Shown one piece after another: positions 16,779 to 27,851 of a DNA stretch of 64,000 bases; position 1 is the first letter of the stretch; each line of letters starts with the position of its first letter. The position numbers and the translations under genes were made by a program. The stretch is taken from assembly GCF_000227115.2 (NCBI RefSeq), contig NC_016480.1:248001-312000 (forward strand). The letters are read 5' to 3'. Under the pieces are notes generated by a model. That model saw nothing but the letters and a program-made list of their open reading frames with translations. It did not search any database and had not been told where the DNA came from. This DNA is from Naumovozyma dairenensis CBS 421 (Eukaryota > Ascomycota > Saccharomycetes > Saccharomycetales > Saccharomycetaceae).

Positions 16779-19700
16779 TATCTTGGAATGTTTCCATAAC
16801 TGAATAAAGTTACCAATGAGTGCTTTTCTTTTTGAACCGGGTATTTTGTTAAATAATCGTTCTGGAACGTCTACCGTTAATCTTGGGTCAACTTCTGCCA
16901 TTTGACAATACAGGGTTGATTTATCTTGTGAGTATCCTACAACGGCTGTAATTTCATCAATTCGTTTTTCTAGTTCCATATCAGTTAATGGTTTATTCTT
17001 AGGGTATTGTCTTTCTCGAGGTTTAAATTCTTTTAGCCATTCTATATTAATTGTTCTATGAAGTTTCCTAACAGATGGTAAGTCTAGTTCGTAAGCATTA
17101 TTATTAATTTTCTTGACAACTTTGAACGGACCAACGTATAATGGTTGAATTTTCATGTATTTACCAGCAGAAAAATAAGCATCGCGATGTAATAATACAA
17201 AATCACCAATCTTAAACTGTATATCCTTCCTCCCCTTATTTTTGAATGTTTCGTTCGTAATAGCAGCTTCTTTTAGCCTTTACTTAGTTACTTCTGTAAT
17301 GGCTGCCAATGTCTTTGTAAGTTCGAGCATAGTTTCTGATTGAGCAGTGGATTCATGTTGAGTATCAATCGTGGGGTTGTTTGGGAGGAATCCTAAATCA
17401 ATTTCAAAGGGTGATGCCTTTAATGATGTGTGTGGCGTAGCATTATAGCAAAATTCAACTTGAGGTAATAACCTGTCCCAGGTACCATAGTAAGTAGAGC
17501 AGTAAGAGCGTAATAACCGATTCAATGTTTGAATAACTCGTTCTGATTGACCATCAGTAGCAGGGTGATTGCTACTAGACATAGCTTAATTTAATTCCTA
17601 ACCGGCTGGTGAGTTCCTGATAAGCCTTGTTCAACAAACCTAATGTCTCTATCCGAGGTAATGATTTGAGGGAACCCATGATAGCAAGAAACATACCGAA
17701 ATAGCAGATCAATAACACCTCTAGCACCAATACACTTATTACATGGCACAAAATGAGCACGTTTCGAAAATCTATCAACGACAACCATAATCATATCTTT
17801 TTGAGTGAAAGTAGTAGGTAAACCAGTGAGGAAATCGATAGTAATGTGTGACCACCGACTGTTGGGGATAGGTAATGTAGTTAATAGACCTTGATTTTTT
17901 CGACGATGTTGTTTCATTAATTGACAATTGGTACATGAGTTAACATATTTTTCTATTGAAGCATAAAGGCTCGGCCAGTAGTAACTAGAAGCAATCTTAT
18001 GGAATGTAGTATTGACACCGTAATGACCACCAAATAAATTATTATCATGAAATTCTTTTAATATAGTGTATCTTTGACTTTGTGGGACACAGAGTTTGGA
18101 GTCATAATATAATCTACCATTATCATCTAAAGTATAATTCTTTCTGAATTGCTGGGAGTAGTTCCATTTTTTACAATATTTCATGAATAATGACCAGTCT
18201 TGAATATCTTGTTGTGTTGGGTTTAATTTATCCATACCTTTCAAAAGAGCCGCACACCAGGGATCTGTTTTGTATTCATTTAACCAATGATCTATATCGA
18301 TAGTGTATATTTCTAAATTATTAGTTTCCGCAACATTTCTTGACAAGGGATCAGCGACAACATTCAAAGTACCTTTGAGGTATTCCAATGTAAAATCATA
18401 TTCGGCTAAGTTCATCTAACCACGTAGCTAATCTTCTTGATGGTTCTTTCTTATTCTTAATGGATAGCAGTGAAATATGATCAGTTCTTAGCACAAAATG
18501 ATGACCATGGAGTAAGTACTTGAAATGACGGAGAGCTTTGATAATAGCCAATAATTCTAATTCACCAGGTGGATAGTTACGTTCTGTTTTACTTGTACTA
18601 CAACTAAAGTAACTAACAATACCAACGACTTTTTTGTTTTCAATCTTTTCTAACACACCTCCGAGACCAACCATACTTGCATCTGTAGTTAACCGATATT
18701 CTTTACCAACAACAAACGGAGTTAAGAGTGGAGGATTCATTAAAGCATCTTTTAGTTTCCTGATGCTCTGTTCTTGTTCTTGCGACCAATCAGCCTTCTT
18801 GGCTGTAAATTCGATTAACGAGCGACATAGCTTACTACATTCGGGAATAAATCTGCGATAGAAGTTACACATTCCTAAGAATCGTTGTACCGACTTAACC
18901 TCTGGTTTAACAACCATGCGTTCAATTGCTGTACATTTATCCTGTAAGGGAACGATTCCTTGAGCACCTACCCTGTGACCTAAGAACTCTACCGATGACT
19001 GAGCAAAGTAACATTTCTTCTTCTTTGCTATAAGTTTGTATTGTTGTAACTTGTTGAGGACTAATTCTACATGTTTCCAATGTTCAGTTAAATTATTACT
19101 GAAAATTAAAATATCATCCAAATAAACCACAACGAAGTCTAATTCCCGGAATATGTCTGTCATAAAACGAGCAAATGTGCTAGGTGCATTAACCAAACCA
19201 AAAGGCATAACCTTATATTGGTATTAACCAAACGGAGTACAAAAGCCGTTAATTCTTCATCTGTCTTTCTCATAGGGATTTGGTGATAACCACTATGTAA
19301 ATCCAATGTAGTAAAATATTTAGCTTGACCAATCTTTGTAGAACAGTATTTCTAATCTAGGTAGGGAAATGGGCCTTTAACGTCACCTTATTGAGGGCTC
19401 GGGTAATCTACACCATAACCGGTACGAGCCATCTTTCTTCTTTACTAATACAATAGGCGACGAGTATGGGGATTTAGATGGAGTTATGAAGCCATTATCT
19501 AATAATTCGTTAACCCAGATTCGATGTTACTTTCTCTAATTTGGGTGATAGTCTATATGGTTGTTGTCTTGGTGGTCTTTCCCCTTCTTTTATATCAATC
19601 TCATGTTCAACAATTTCCTCTCTATCTGTGTCTAATTTGCCTAATTCGTTCTTAACCGTATCCTTAAATTTCTCTTGTAGTCTTCGGGGTAATGTCGAAA

Positions 19701-20194
19701 ATGAGTCTTTTTCTATAACTTTCTCGCGCGTGTTCTCTATGTCAATAATGAAAATTTCTTCTATCTCTGTACCATAATAATCTTCAATGGTACCCTCACG
19801 TATAAAATCACATTCAATGTTACTGACTGGAGAGGATAATAATTCAGGATGGAGTTCTAGGATCGGATTACCCATAATGAGTTTGTCAGGGACCTTATCG
19901 TTAACGTAAGCAGCAATATCATACCAATGACCGTGCACCTGCACTGAAATAACCACAGCAGTTTGACAATATGTATGTTGATCCTTCACCACACCCCGAA
20001 TTCGTAACGGTGGAGCCTTACATTTAACCAATGACAGTTTCTTCACCAAGTTATCGGAAATAACTGATGTTGACGCACCTGTATCCAATAAAACAGTGAT
20101 ACTTTGACCATTCTTAACCAGACAGTCGAACTCCTTCCTCTTCCCAACGATGGGATCCGTAACTAACGGGTATAACTCATTTTCTAACATTGCA

Positions 20195-20350
20195 CTAGAT
20201 TCACTATCTTCACCAGATGGACTGTCTTCACCAGACGGAATGTCTTCACCAGACGGAATGTCTTGACCCGACGGAATGTCTTGACCCGACGGAATGTCTT
20301 GACCCGACGGAATGTCTTCACCAGACGGAATGTCTTCACCAGACTTACTA
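20195..20350 (-). repeat. 18-bp tandem repeat coding Ser-Gly-Glu/Gln-Asp-Ile-Pro
   Basis: Eight or so 18-bp units read in the pol frame as SGEDIP or SGQDIP hexapeptides, located just after the frameshift site and before the protease. Units are nearly identical (GAA/CAA and TCT/TCG variants). The acidic, Pro-rich run probably forms a flexible linker between gag and protease. Confidence 0.85.
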
Positions 20351-20359
20351 CGGTATGAT

Positions 20360-21153
20360 TTAATATTGAGGATTGCTCGCCTCCTTGCATTGAGCTTTTG
20401 TGTGACCAGGCTTACCGCAATTTAAACAGAACCCATTGGCTAAGCAAACTTCTCTGAACTTATTTCTCCAGTTGTTACTTTGGTCACCTTTTTTGTTGGC
20501 ATTAAAGTTACGGCCTCGTTTATTGAATGACCTCTTTGGATGGGAGGTTCTTACAAAGTCGATTTCCATGGGGTCAGAACCTGCATTATTGTTAGCAACT
20601 GATGCTGGAGTACTGAAATCAATGGCCCAAGGTTTAGTACCCGGAGCAGACGTAGTAAGTGCAGTACTTCTCATGGCAATTTCGGTTGCATCGAACAGTG
20701 ACATCGGATTATGCAAACGCAGATCCTTTCTCAATTCAGGCTTTAGTCCACCAATGTATTTGTTCAAATACGCTTCGTCGCTAAAGTAATTAGGTGGTAA
20801 CAAAGTTCTCATTTCATTGAACTTTTGCGTATATTCTTCGACGGAACCAGTTTGGCGCAACCCATCCAGATCTAATGATAATTGGAATGAATCGATGTAA
20901 ATGGCAAAGTGAGCCTTGAATGCTGTGACAAAGGTGGCATACGAACATATTTTTCATACTCATGAGAGTTGACGTAATCAACGAACCATGTAGCAGCTTC
21001 ACCATCTAATCTTTGAGCCAAGATGAAAATTTGTTGTGTTTCGTTGGTGATACCTTTGGCCCAGCAGTGAATTTGAACAGTGTGTAAGAAGTGCTCGATG
21101 GTATAAGCATCCGCCATACCCTTGAATGTTTTAATCTTATTTTCTTCAGACAT
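20360..21153 (-). pseudogene. Element 1 gag (one frame break)
   Basis: Two frames on the minus strand make up one gag. The first (21153-20872) carries a capsid-like start with HFLHTVQIHCWAKGI and LDGEAATWFVDYV. The second (ending at 20360) carries the rest of capsid and a nucleocapsid with a zinc knuckle CLNCGKPGHTKAQC (C-X2-C-X4-H-X4-C). They join around 20940, where a single-base loss after a GTT codon explains the shift. Gag forms the virus-like particle and packages RNA. Confidence 0.85.
20375..20380 (-). promoter_or_regulatory. Element 1 gag/pol +1 frameshift site, GCG-AGC
   Basis: The gag frame ends GCG-AGC-AAT-CCT-CAA-TAT-TAA. Skipping one base after GCG moves into the open pol frame. 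Ty3 of S. cerevisiae shifts +1 at GCG-AGU-U, so the same P-site Ala codon is used. Element 2 has the same hexamer at the same place. Confidence 0.75.
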
Positions 21154-21227
21154 CTTAATTTAATTATGACTTAACCAGTTCTTAGTAATATCTTTTTTAA
21201 CCAAAAGTAATGTAAGCTTTTAACCAA

Positions 21228-21240
21228 AGCGGCGCTACCA
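21228..21240 (-). other. Element 1 primer-binding site (initiator tRNA-Met)
   Basis: TGGTAGCGCCGCT on the minus strand is complementary to the 3' end of yeast initiator tRNA-Met. It lies a few bases downstream of the 5' LTR. The same primer is used by Ty3 and Ty1. Confidence 0.85.
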
Positions 21241-21247
21241 GTTTTAA

Positions 21248-21644
21248 TGTGGAATTATCCTTGTTTTCTTTTAAATCCTATTATAAAAGTATATCTAACT
21301 ATTGTACAAAAGATCTTGTCAAACGTGTAAGATCTGTCCTTTATATACGTTTGGAAACATTAACAGTTTCCATGATTTCTCGATGGAAACCCTAGAATAA
21401 TCTATCGTCATCTTGTTTCATATCTGAAACATTCTATGACGTTTCATAATGTTCTATCATTCCATGTCATTCCATGACATTCCATGATGTTCTCCCATGA
21501 CGTCATTACTTCTTAATCTTTCTTCTTGGAGCATGTGGTCTGAACCGAAGTCTATTGGACGATGTCCGGTTAATGGGAGTTGAGACTTGGTTCGTGGATG
21601 CTAGATTATTCATTGAGTTCCTTGTACCTATTTCCTGTATTACA
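21248..21644 (-). repeat. Element 1, 5' LTR
   Basis: On the minus strand it starts TGTAATACAGG and ends about CCACA, with short TGT...ACA inverted ends, length about 397 bp. The outer border is set by loss of identity with the left copy at 21644/16767. The inner border is less certain because the left copy is in the gap; seven bases separate it from the primer site. Confidence 0.8.
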
Positions 21645-21863
21645 TATTTTTTGTAAGGAAATGTCGTTGAAAAGCAACGAAGCAACTGTATATTAAAGTA
21701 TTATTGATTATTACATATTATTTGCGCTCGGAAGCAGCGTTTCCAGTTAATCCTGTTATATTATAATTGTAAGATTCCATTGTAGATTAAGATTAGTGCT
21801 AAATATAAGGTATAATAAGAGTAATTTAATATCCTCGTTTTAATGTATGTAAAAGAGTTCGGT

Positions 21864-21883
21864 NNNNNNNNNNNNNNNNNNNN
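21864..21883. other. Assembly gap (20 N)
   Basis: Twenty N within the relic zone. This small fixed number may be a placeholder of unknown true length. Confidence 0.99.
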
Positions 21884-22114
21884 CGGTTTTCTTTCAATAT
21901 AAATAAGTAAATAAAATAGTATATAAAAAAATAAATAAATATAAAAATAATAACAGGAGAAAGAGAAATCGATACTTCGAGTTATGGGTCTATTTATATT
22001 CTTGTCGATGGTGGAATAGATAATACGAGATCATAATTTTATCGTTGGTATACGAATTGATTGACTAGTTTGGTATTCATCAATCGCGTCGCGTCGTGCT
22101 GTTATTCACTCGCG

Positions 22115-22725
22115 TTCCTTCCATATTTGGTAACCAGTTCGTGTCTGTTATAGAAAACGTTGTACCAAGCTGGATGTCTAGACCTTTACCATAGAATATT
22201 AATAGTACCTTTATCTTGAACATTGTTCGAGCAATTTGTATGCATAAAACAGAATATAGAACTCTTATTATGTTAAAATATTACCTTTTTTACTTTTACA
22301 ACCAGTTATAACTGCCCTAATCGAAAGCCAATATAATATATATATTAATACAAGCCGCATAGGGCCCTTGAAATATATATCTGAAAGTCAAGACAAATAC
22401 CAATTTGGAATACAGGTTCAATCAATACAGTTGTACGATTAGGTAGTGTAATCCTGCAGGTTGTGTACGAGCTCTTAGAGAGTTGTAACCTGAGTTGAGT
22501 ATTAGATACGTTGAGAAATAAGGGAGCGAGTCAAAGTCTTGAGGAGATTCACGATCCTTCGAAAAGATATATAAGAAGCAAGGATATCTTTTTAGAGTCG
22601 TATATTTTGCATATGCAGTTTATGTAAAAGCATGTGACGAAGTAACTACTCTAATAGAAACAATCAAGCATTCAAATAACAAGAACATGGATACCAACCA
22701 AGATAATCACAATAGCTGCACTGTC
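22115..22725 (+). repeat. LTR-like relic A, interrupted
   Basis: Matches relic B in inverted orientation over its outer part (25 identical bases at 22121-22145, then TCTAGACCTTTACC with diverged flanks to about 22240). It matches again over its inner part (ACGAAGTAACT to the CAATCACA-type end, about 22625-22725). About 380 unrelated bases sit between these parts, as if something had inserted. Directly after the inner match there is an ATG with a short open run, as expected for a 5' LTR followed by a gag start. The family is not identified. Confidence 0.45.
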
Positions 22726-22734
22726 TGACATGAC

Positions 22735-22979
22735 TATGTCTTCAGTGTGATTGTCGTGAGTTTCTTGGTTGTTCTCATGGTTGTTACTGTTTGAATGAGT
22801 GACTTGTTTTTTTTGAAGTTCTTAATTATTTAGTTACTTCGTTACGTTCCTACATAAAATTAGTCGAAAATGTTAACGATAAAAGTCCTATTGATATTCT
22901 GCGGTAAAGGTCTAGATATCAGTATTTGATACAATGTCTTCTATGAAGACACGAACTGGTTACCAAATATGGAAAGAAG
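22735..22979 (-). repeat. LTR-like relic B, inverted copy of A
   Basis: The minus-strand counterpart of relic A. The 25-mer complement lies at 22948-22972 and the CTAGACC/GGTCTAG block near 22905. The inner ends of A and B meet near 22730, so the centre can fold into an imperfect hairpin. No terminal TG...CA could be assigned with confidence. Confidence 0.45.
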
Positions 22980-23159
22980 TGGGGTGATGTAAGCATGCGG
23001 GGACATAATTGATGAATAAAATTTAAGCACTCGTTTCATTTGGCAACGACAAATTATGCTTTCGAATAATTTATTCCACCATCAAAATGGATGTAAAGAG
23101 GCCAACAACTCGAAGTATTGCTTTCTGTTTCTCCTGTTATTATTTTCATATTATTATTT

Positions 23160-23180
23160 ATATATATATATATATATATA
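23160..23180. repeat. TA microsatellite
   Basis: About ten consecutive TA dinucleotides inside the relic zone. No function inferred. Confidence 0.9.
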
Positions 23181-23536
23181 TTTATCGACTTTTAAGAAAC
23201 TGAACTCTTTTTCAAACATTAGGACCCATAATGAATTACTCTTAGCACTTTCATAACCAATCAACTCAGATTGGGAATGGATTATTATATAGCAAATAGT
23301 ACAGGATTGAACAGGTACTACTGCTTCCAGCAACCTGCAGGATTAGTTTATAGAATAGTACAACCCCGTAGTGAAGCTCTAATCCCACACCTTCTTAGTC
23401 TAATTTACATTGAGAGTATGATCCTCCATGATTTGATGACAAACCATCCGCAATATCTATCACGGATACCTAATATCGGTGGTGTAGTCCACGGATAATT
23501 AAGTCGGTTCTCTAGAGCTCACTTCATTACAAAATT

Positions 23537-23905
23537 TGTTGTATTGAGAGCTCGGATCAGTGCGGTTTCAGTGGCGAGATACTAAAGTTAAATACTTAAT
23601 ATAATGACTTGCAGTGGAAGCGACCTGTTAAGTATGCGAGTATCTGATTAGTTCAATTATCGTTATTCTTCTATCCTATTTAGTATATAATTATAAACAT
23701 ATATAATTATTAAGGGCATAGTATTGGGATCTTATTAAGATCATCTTACTCGATATTTATACGTCTCTAAAACGTATTCAAGTCTGTCATTCTTTATAGG
23801 GTGCGACACTCGTATACTGAGATGCAATGGTAGTTGAAATCCTGTTATTAATATCGGATAGCGGGTTAGTCGAGTTTGACCTAAAGTAGTGATTTCACAA
23901 TACCA
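23537..23905 (-). repeat. Element 2, 3' LTR (369 bp, internally deleted)
   Basis: Aligns end to end with the right LTR but lacks 138 bp between AAAACGT and ATTCAAG. The inner 210 bp differ by about one base, while the outer 150 bp differ at about a dozen positions. It starts TGGTATTGTG and ends CAATACAACA on the minus strand. Confidence 0.9.
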
Positions 23906-23906
23906 A

Positions 23907-23921
23907 ATCTTCCTCCTCTTC
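23907..23921 (-). other. Element 2 polypurine tract
   Basis: GAAGAGGAGGAAGAT on the minus strand directly precedes the LTR start TGGTATTG. It is coding at the same time, as the last Glu-rich codons of pol. Confidence 0.75.
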
Positions 23922-24328
23922 ATTCGTTTTTGTTGTTTCTAGTAGTTGCTTAAGATTAGCTAGTAACGAATTTCTTATCCAAGCAGGTATCTTTTCAAAT
24001 TCTTCCAATGAATATTCGACCGTAATAGTTGGATCAACATCTTCGAGATGACAGTAATATATTTTGTTATCAATATCGTAACCAACAACAGAAGTAACTT
24101 CAGCGGCACGTATAATCTTTTCTTCACTTGTTCTTGGCGGGTCCCTGGGGTATGCGTCAGATCTCTTTATAAATTTCTTCAGGAATTGTATATTGATTAC
24201 TCTATGGCGTTTAGATGATGAAGGTAAATCTACTTCATAAGCGTTTTCATTTATAATCTTAACAATTCTAAATGGACCAATATAGATAGGTTGGACCTTC
24301 CAATAACGACCAGCATTGAAGGTTAAGC

Positions 24329-24660
24329 ATCAGATGTAGAAGGGCAAATTCACCAATTTCAAAAACAACTTTCTTTCTCGTCTTGTTGTTATTAAGTTCC
24401 ATTTTTGCCTGTCTCCCTTGGAGAAGGTCTTGGGTTTGTAAAGTGATGGCTTTGAGGTGTGTAACAAAGTCTACCGTACCGAAATGACGGGCGTCTAATG
24501 CTTTTGCTGTGTTGATTTCCGGAGTGGATGGTAGGAAACCAAGATCAGTTTCAAATGGAGAGCAACCAGTTAACCTATTCGGGGTGGAGTTATAAACGAA
24601 TTCAATCTGTGGTAGGAATGTATCCCAATGCCTGTGGTTGTTACTAGCGTAAGTTTTCAG
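24329..24660 (-). repeat. Inverted-repeat arm 1, integrase segment in sense
   Basis: The integrase core/C-terminal stretch, from the LLKTYASNNHRHWD region to GEFALLH, in its normal orientation. The plus strand at 25383-25715 carries an almost identical inverted copy, with one substitution and one indel noted by eye. The spacer between arms is 722 bp. Confidence 0.9.
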
Positions 24661-25382
24661 TAAACGATTGAGTACTTGTATCGTCCTTTCAGATTGACCG
24701 TCAGTCTGCGGCTGATTACTAGAAGACATCGTCAATTTGATACCAACACGTTTAACAAATTCTTGATAAACTTTCGATGTAAAACGGGAATCTCGATCAC
24801 TAGTAATTGTACGTGGGAAGCCATGGTAACAAAAGATGTAGCGGAACAATAAATTGATCACATCTGAACTGTGCAGTGGATATTTAGCGGCGATGAAGTG
24901 TGCTCGTTTCGAAAAACGATCAACAACAACCATAATTAGATTATTACCGGTAAAACTGGGAGGTAAACCAGTTGCAAAGTCTATGGAGATATCCAACCAG
25001 CGTCTTTCAGGAATGTCTAGCGGTTTAAGTAACCCTTGGTTAGCCGGTCTGTGTGCCTTATTTATTTGACACTGGACACAAGACGAAACATACGTGGTGA
25101 TAGAATGATGTAGCTGCGGCCAATAAAATAGTTTAGCAACCTTAGTAAACGTAGCAGAAATACCGAAGTGACCATCGAAAGTGTGATGATCATGATAAAC
25201 TGATAAAATTTCATTATGTTTCGTTGGCGGAACGACAATACGTGACTCGTATTTAATTGTATTGTCCTCATACGTAAAACTACTACTGTATGTTCGCGCA
25301 GTGGGGGTTCCCCATGTCTGGTTCATTCTACTCTTCAATTACCTGCTCCAATTAATGGACGATTCAAGTACTCAATTGCTTG

Positions 25383-25715
25383 CTGAAAACTTACGCTAGT
25401 AACAACCACAGGCATTGGGATACATTCCTACCACAGATTGAATTCGTTTATAACTCCACCCCGAATAGGTTAACTGGTTGCTCTCCATTTGAAACTGATC
25501 TTGGTTTCCTACCATCCACTCCGGAAATCAACACAGCAAAAGCATTAGACGCCCGTCATTTCGGTACGGTAGACTTTGTTACACACCTCAAAGCCATCAC
25601 TTTACAAACCCAAGACCTTCTCCAAGGGAGACAGGCAAAAATGGACCTTAATAACAACAAGACGAGAAAGAAAGTTGTTTTTGAAATTGGTGAATTTGCC
25701 CTTCTACATCGTGAT
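25383..25715 (+). repeat. Inverted-repeat arm 2, antisense integrase copy inside pol
   Basis: An antisense duplicate of 24329-24660 inserted between the RNase H linker and the integrase start. It stays open on the plus strand for 138 codons, but this is the integrase sequence read in its own frame, not a new gene. Its edges are abrupt on both sides. Confidence 0.9.
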
Positions 25716-27851
25716 AATTGTAATTTTTTTCTATATTTCTTTAACACATCTTGGAATTGTGGTGGGACCTTATCTGATGTAATAACATTTAAGTAGAATA
25801 AAACAGCAGCAGTAAGTGGGTCGTGTAAGTAATCATCAAACCATGACGTAGGGTCGATTTTATAAGCCTTCTGAAATAGCAGATACCGTATATTCAGCAC
25901 GCGATAGAGCGTCTGCAACAACATTGTCAGGACCGGCAAGGTATTGTAATTCAAAGTCATATTCAGCAAGTTCATCTAACCGACGTAAAACACGTCGAGC
26001 AGGTTCTTTGATTTTTTGTACCGATAGCAAACTAATATGGTCAGTTCGTAAAATAAAATGTATGCCATGTAGCATGTACCTGAAATGATGTAGGGCCTCT
26101 ACAATACCTAATAACTCTAACTCACCAGCCGGATACCTTTGTTGTGCACCATGTAATGAGAAATAACCCACTACACCTAATAACTTGTTATCTTTATCAA
26201 CTTCTTCTAATACAGCACCAACACCAGTTTTTGAAGCATCTGTTGTCAACCTATACCGACCGTCTGGTTTGAATGTGACTAGTACTGGGTTGTCACTTAA
26301 ATAGTTCTTGAGGCTTTTAAAAGCGGCATTTTGTTTTTCTAACCACTTCGACTTCTCTTGGATGAATTCTTGAATAAGTTGTGCAACTGTAGAGCAATTT
26401 GGAATAAAACGTCTATAATAATTAATCATACCTATAAACCTTTGAGCCTGCTTAACTGTCTTTGGGGTTGGGAATTGGTCACTAGCTTGACATTTAGTGA
26501 CGAGTGGTGAGATTTTATTTGGCGATATAATATATCCTAAGAATTCAACAGTGTCTCTAGCAAATAAACATTTTTTCTTTTTTACAATTAGTTCTTCTTT
26601 CTTTAACCTAGACAAAACTTCGTCTAAACGTTTCCAATGTTCTTCCTTAGTTCTTGAAAACATTAATATATCATCTAAATAGACACAGATATACTTTAAA
26701 TCACGAAACAGGTCAGACATATATCTTGCAAAGGTACTTGGAGCATTAACTAGACCAAAAGGCATGACAGTATATTCATATTTACCATCGGGTGTAACGA
26801 AAGCGGTCTTGAATTGATCTTCCTCCCTCATCGGGATTTGATGGTATCCACTGTGTAGATCTAGTGTCGTAAAAACGGAAGCATCACCTATTTTGGCTAA
26901 TAAATTATCGATGCGAGGCAAAAGAAATGGGTCTTTAACAGTAACTTTATTCAATGCTCGGTAATCAACACATAATCTATAAGTGTCGTCTTTCTTTTCT
27001 ACTAAGACAACCGGAGAACTGCATGGAGATTTGGATGGAGTTATGAATCCTTTCTAGAGTAAATCGTCTACAATTAGTGTTATTTCTTTCTCTAACTTGG
27101 GTGTTGTATGGTATGGTTGGAAGCGAGGTAATCGACTGTCTTCTTTAATTTCGATTTCATGTTCAACGATAGTGTTTTTGTTGGAAGTCTTTGGCGGCAA
27201 ATCATTGCGTACAGTAATCTTGTATTTTTCTTGTAAACCGACGGGTAAGTTGGCGAACCCATCATTTTCTTTTTCGGAAGCGGTAATATTTGTAGCGAAC
27301 ACAATATCATTTTTATTTTCTGTACTCTCTGTAATGTCTGTCATATCGTTTATATCAGTCATATTTATAGCATTAAGTTCATAGTCGGGACATGTTAGTG
27401 ACCCTAAATCTGTATCGGAGCGGAGATTATAGATCACGTCTTTGTATTCATCGATGACTGGATTACCAACGATAATATCATGAGGCATTGCATCTGTGAC
27501 ATAAGCAGCCAATTTTATAGCGGTGTTTCCTGCGGCTATATTTACCTTTGCGGCTTCCTTCGTAGCGGCCTTTTCAGCAGACACCATTCCTCTGAATTCA
27601 AAGGGTGGTGCAGCGGCTAATTTTAACTTTAATTTTTGGTCAACGTCAGTTCTTATCAATGACGTCGGAGACCCGGTATCGAACAGTACCTTGCAGGGTT
27701 CTCCATTACAATTTAGTGTTTTGGTGAGTGTGGAACCTATTTTTGGATTAGCAGTTTGGACTATTGGACACAATGTAACGGGATTGTGGACCGTAATATT
27801 TTTGTAGATGGACATAATGTAACCGGATTATGGACGGTGGGGCGTTGGGAT

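Larger units (their letters stand above)
16629..20380 (-). pseudogene. Element 1 pol: protease, RT/RNase H, integrase (frame-broken)
   Basis: Reading begins after the shift site at 20375-20380. The protease has VLLDTGASTSVIS (catalytic DTGA) near 20085. Reverse transcriptase shows MPFGLVNAPSTFARFM and YLDDILIFS around 19120-19210; RNase H has TTDAS, GELELLAI and RTDHISLL. Integrase has an HHCC zinc-binding N-terminus (YYWPSLYASIEKYVNSCTNC) and catalytic TIDFLTGLP, TSDRD and DGQSE. A C-terminal module after GPFKVVKKINNNAYELDLPS runs into the 3' LTR and ends at 16629. The frame is interrupted near 19510, repeatedly in 19200-19500, near 18400, near 17600, at 17579 and by an in-frame TAA at 17280-17282. 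Several breaks are one-base additions or losses in short runs, so the gene may be intact in the organism. Confidence 0.85.
16371..21644 (-). mobile_element. Ty3/gypsy retrotransposon, element 1
   Basis: Complete LTR-to-LTR layout read on the minus strand: 5' LTR (21644-21248), initiator-Met primer site, gag with a CCHC knuckle, +1 shift site, protease, reverse transcriptase/RNase H, integrase, polypurine tract and 3' LTR. This order (RT before integrase) places it in the Ty3/gypsy family. The left end is inferred from LTR length, because it falls in the N gap. The two LTR copies are identical over the 232 readable bases, pointing to recent insertion. The coding region nevertheless has at least half a dozen frame breaks, several of which look like one-base length errors in short homopolymers (near 17579, 18400, 19200-19510 and 20940), plus a nonsense codon at 17280. 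Confidence 0.9.
21645..23536. other. Degenerate repeat relics between the two Ty3 elements
   Basis: No intact gene. The stretch holds a 20-base gap (21864-21883), two inverted, diverged copies of one LTR-like sequence (about 22115-22725 and 22735-22979), a TA microsatellite (23160-23180), and sequence fragments that echo each other in inverted order (a shared 14-mer AATCCTGCAGGTTG at about 22450 and its complement at 23330). It looks like a retrotransposon graveyard, probably formed because the tRNA promoter attracts insertions. Confidence 0.6.

Noticed and set aside
20195..20350. Possible CRISPR-like array
   Set aside because: Units are contiguous 18-bp coding repeats with no spacers, inside a retrotransposon of a eukaryote.
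20184..20390. Minus-strand frame with repeated VKTFR units
   Set aside because: It is another reading of the 18-bp array. The pol frame (SGEDIP units) connects to protease, while this frame leads nowhere.
22121..22145. tRNA-like B box in GGTAACCAGTTCG
   Set aside because: It does not match GGTTCGANTCC, no A box or acceptor pairing could be found, and it is part of the inverted relic.
25380..25796. 138-codon plus-strand frame resembling integrase
   Set aside because: It is the antisense-placed duplicate of element 2 integrase sequence, not an independent gene; it lacks the catalytic Asp residues.
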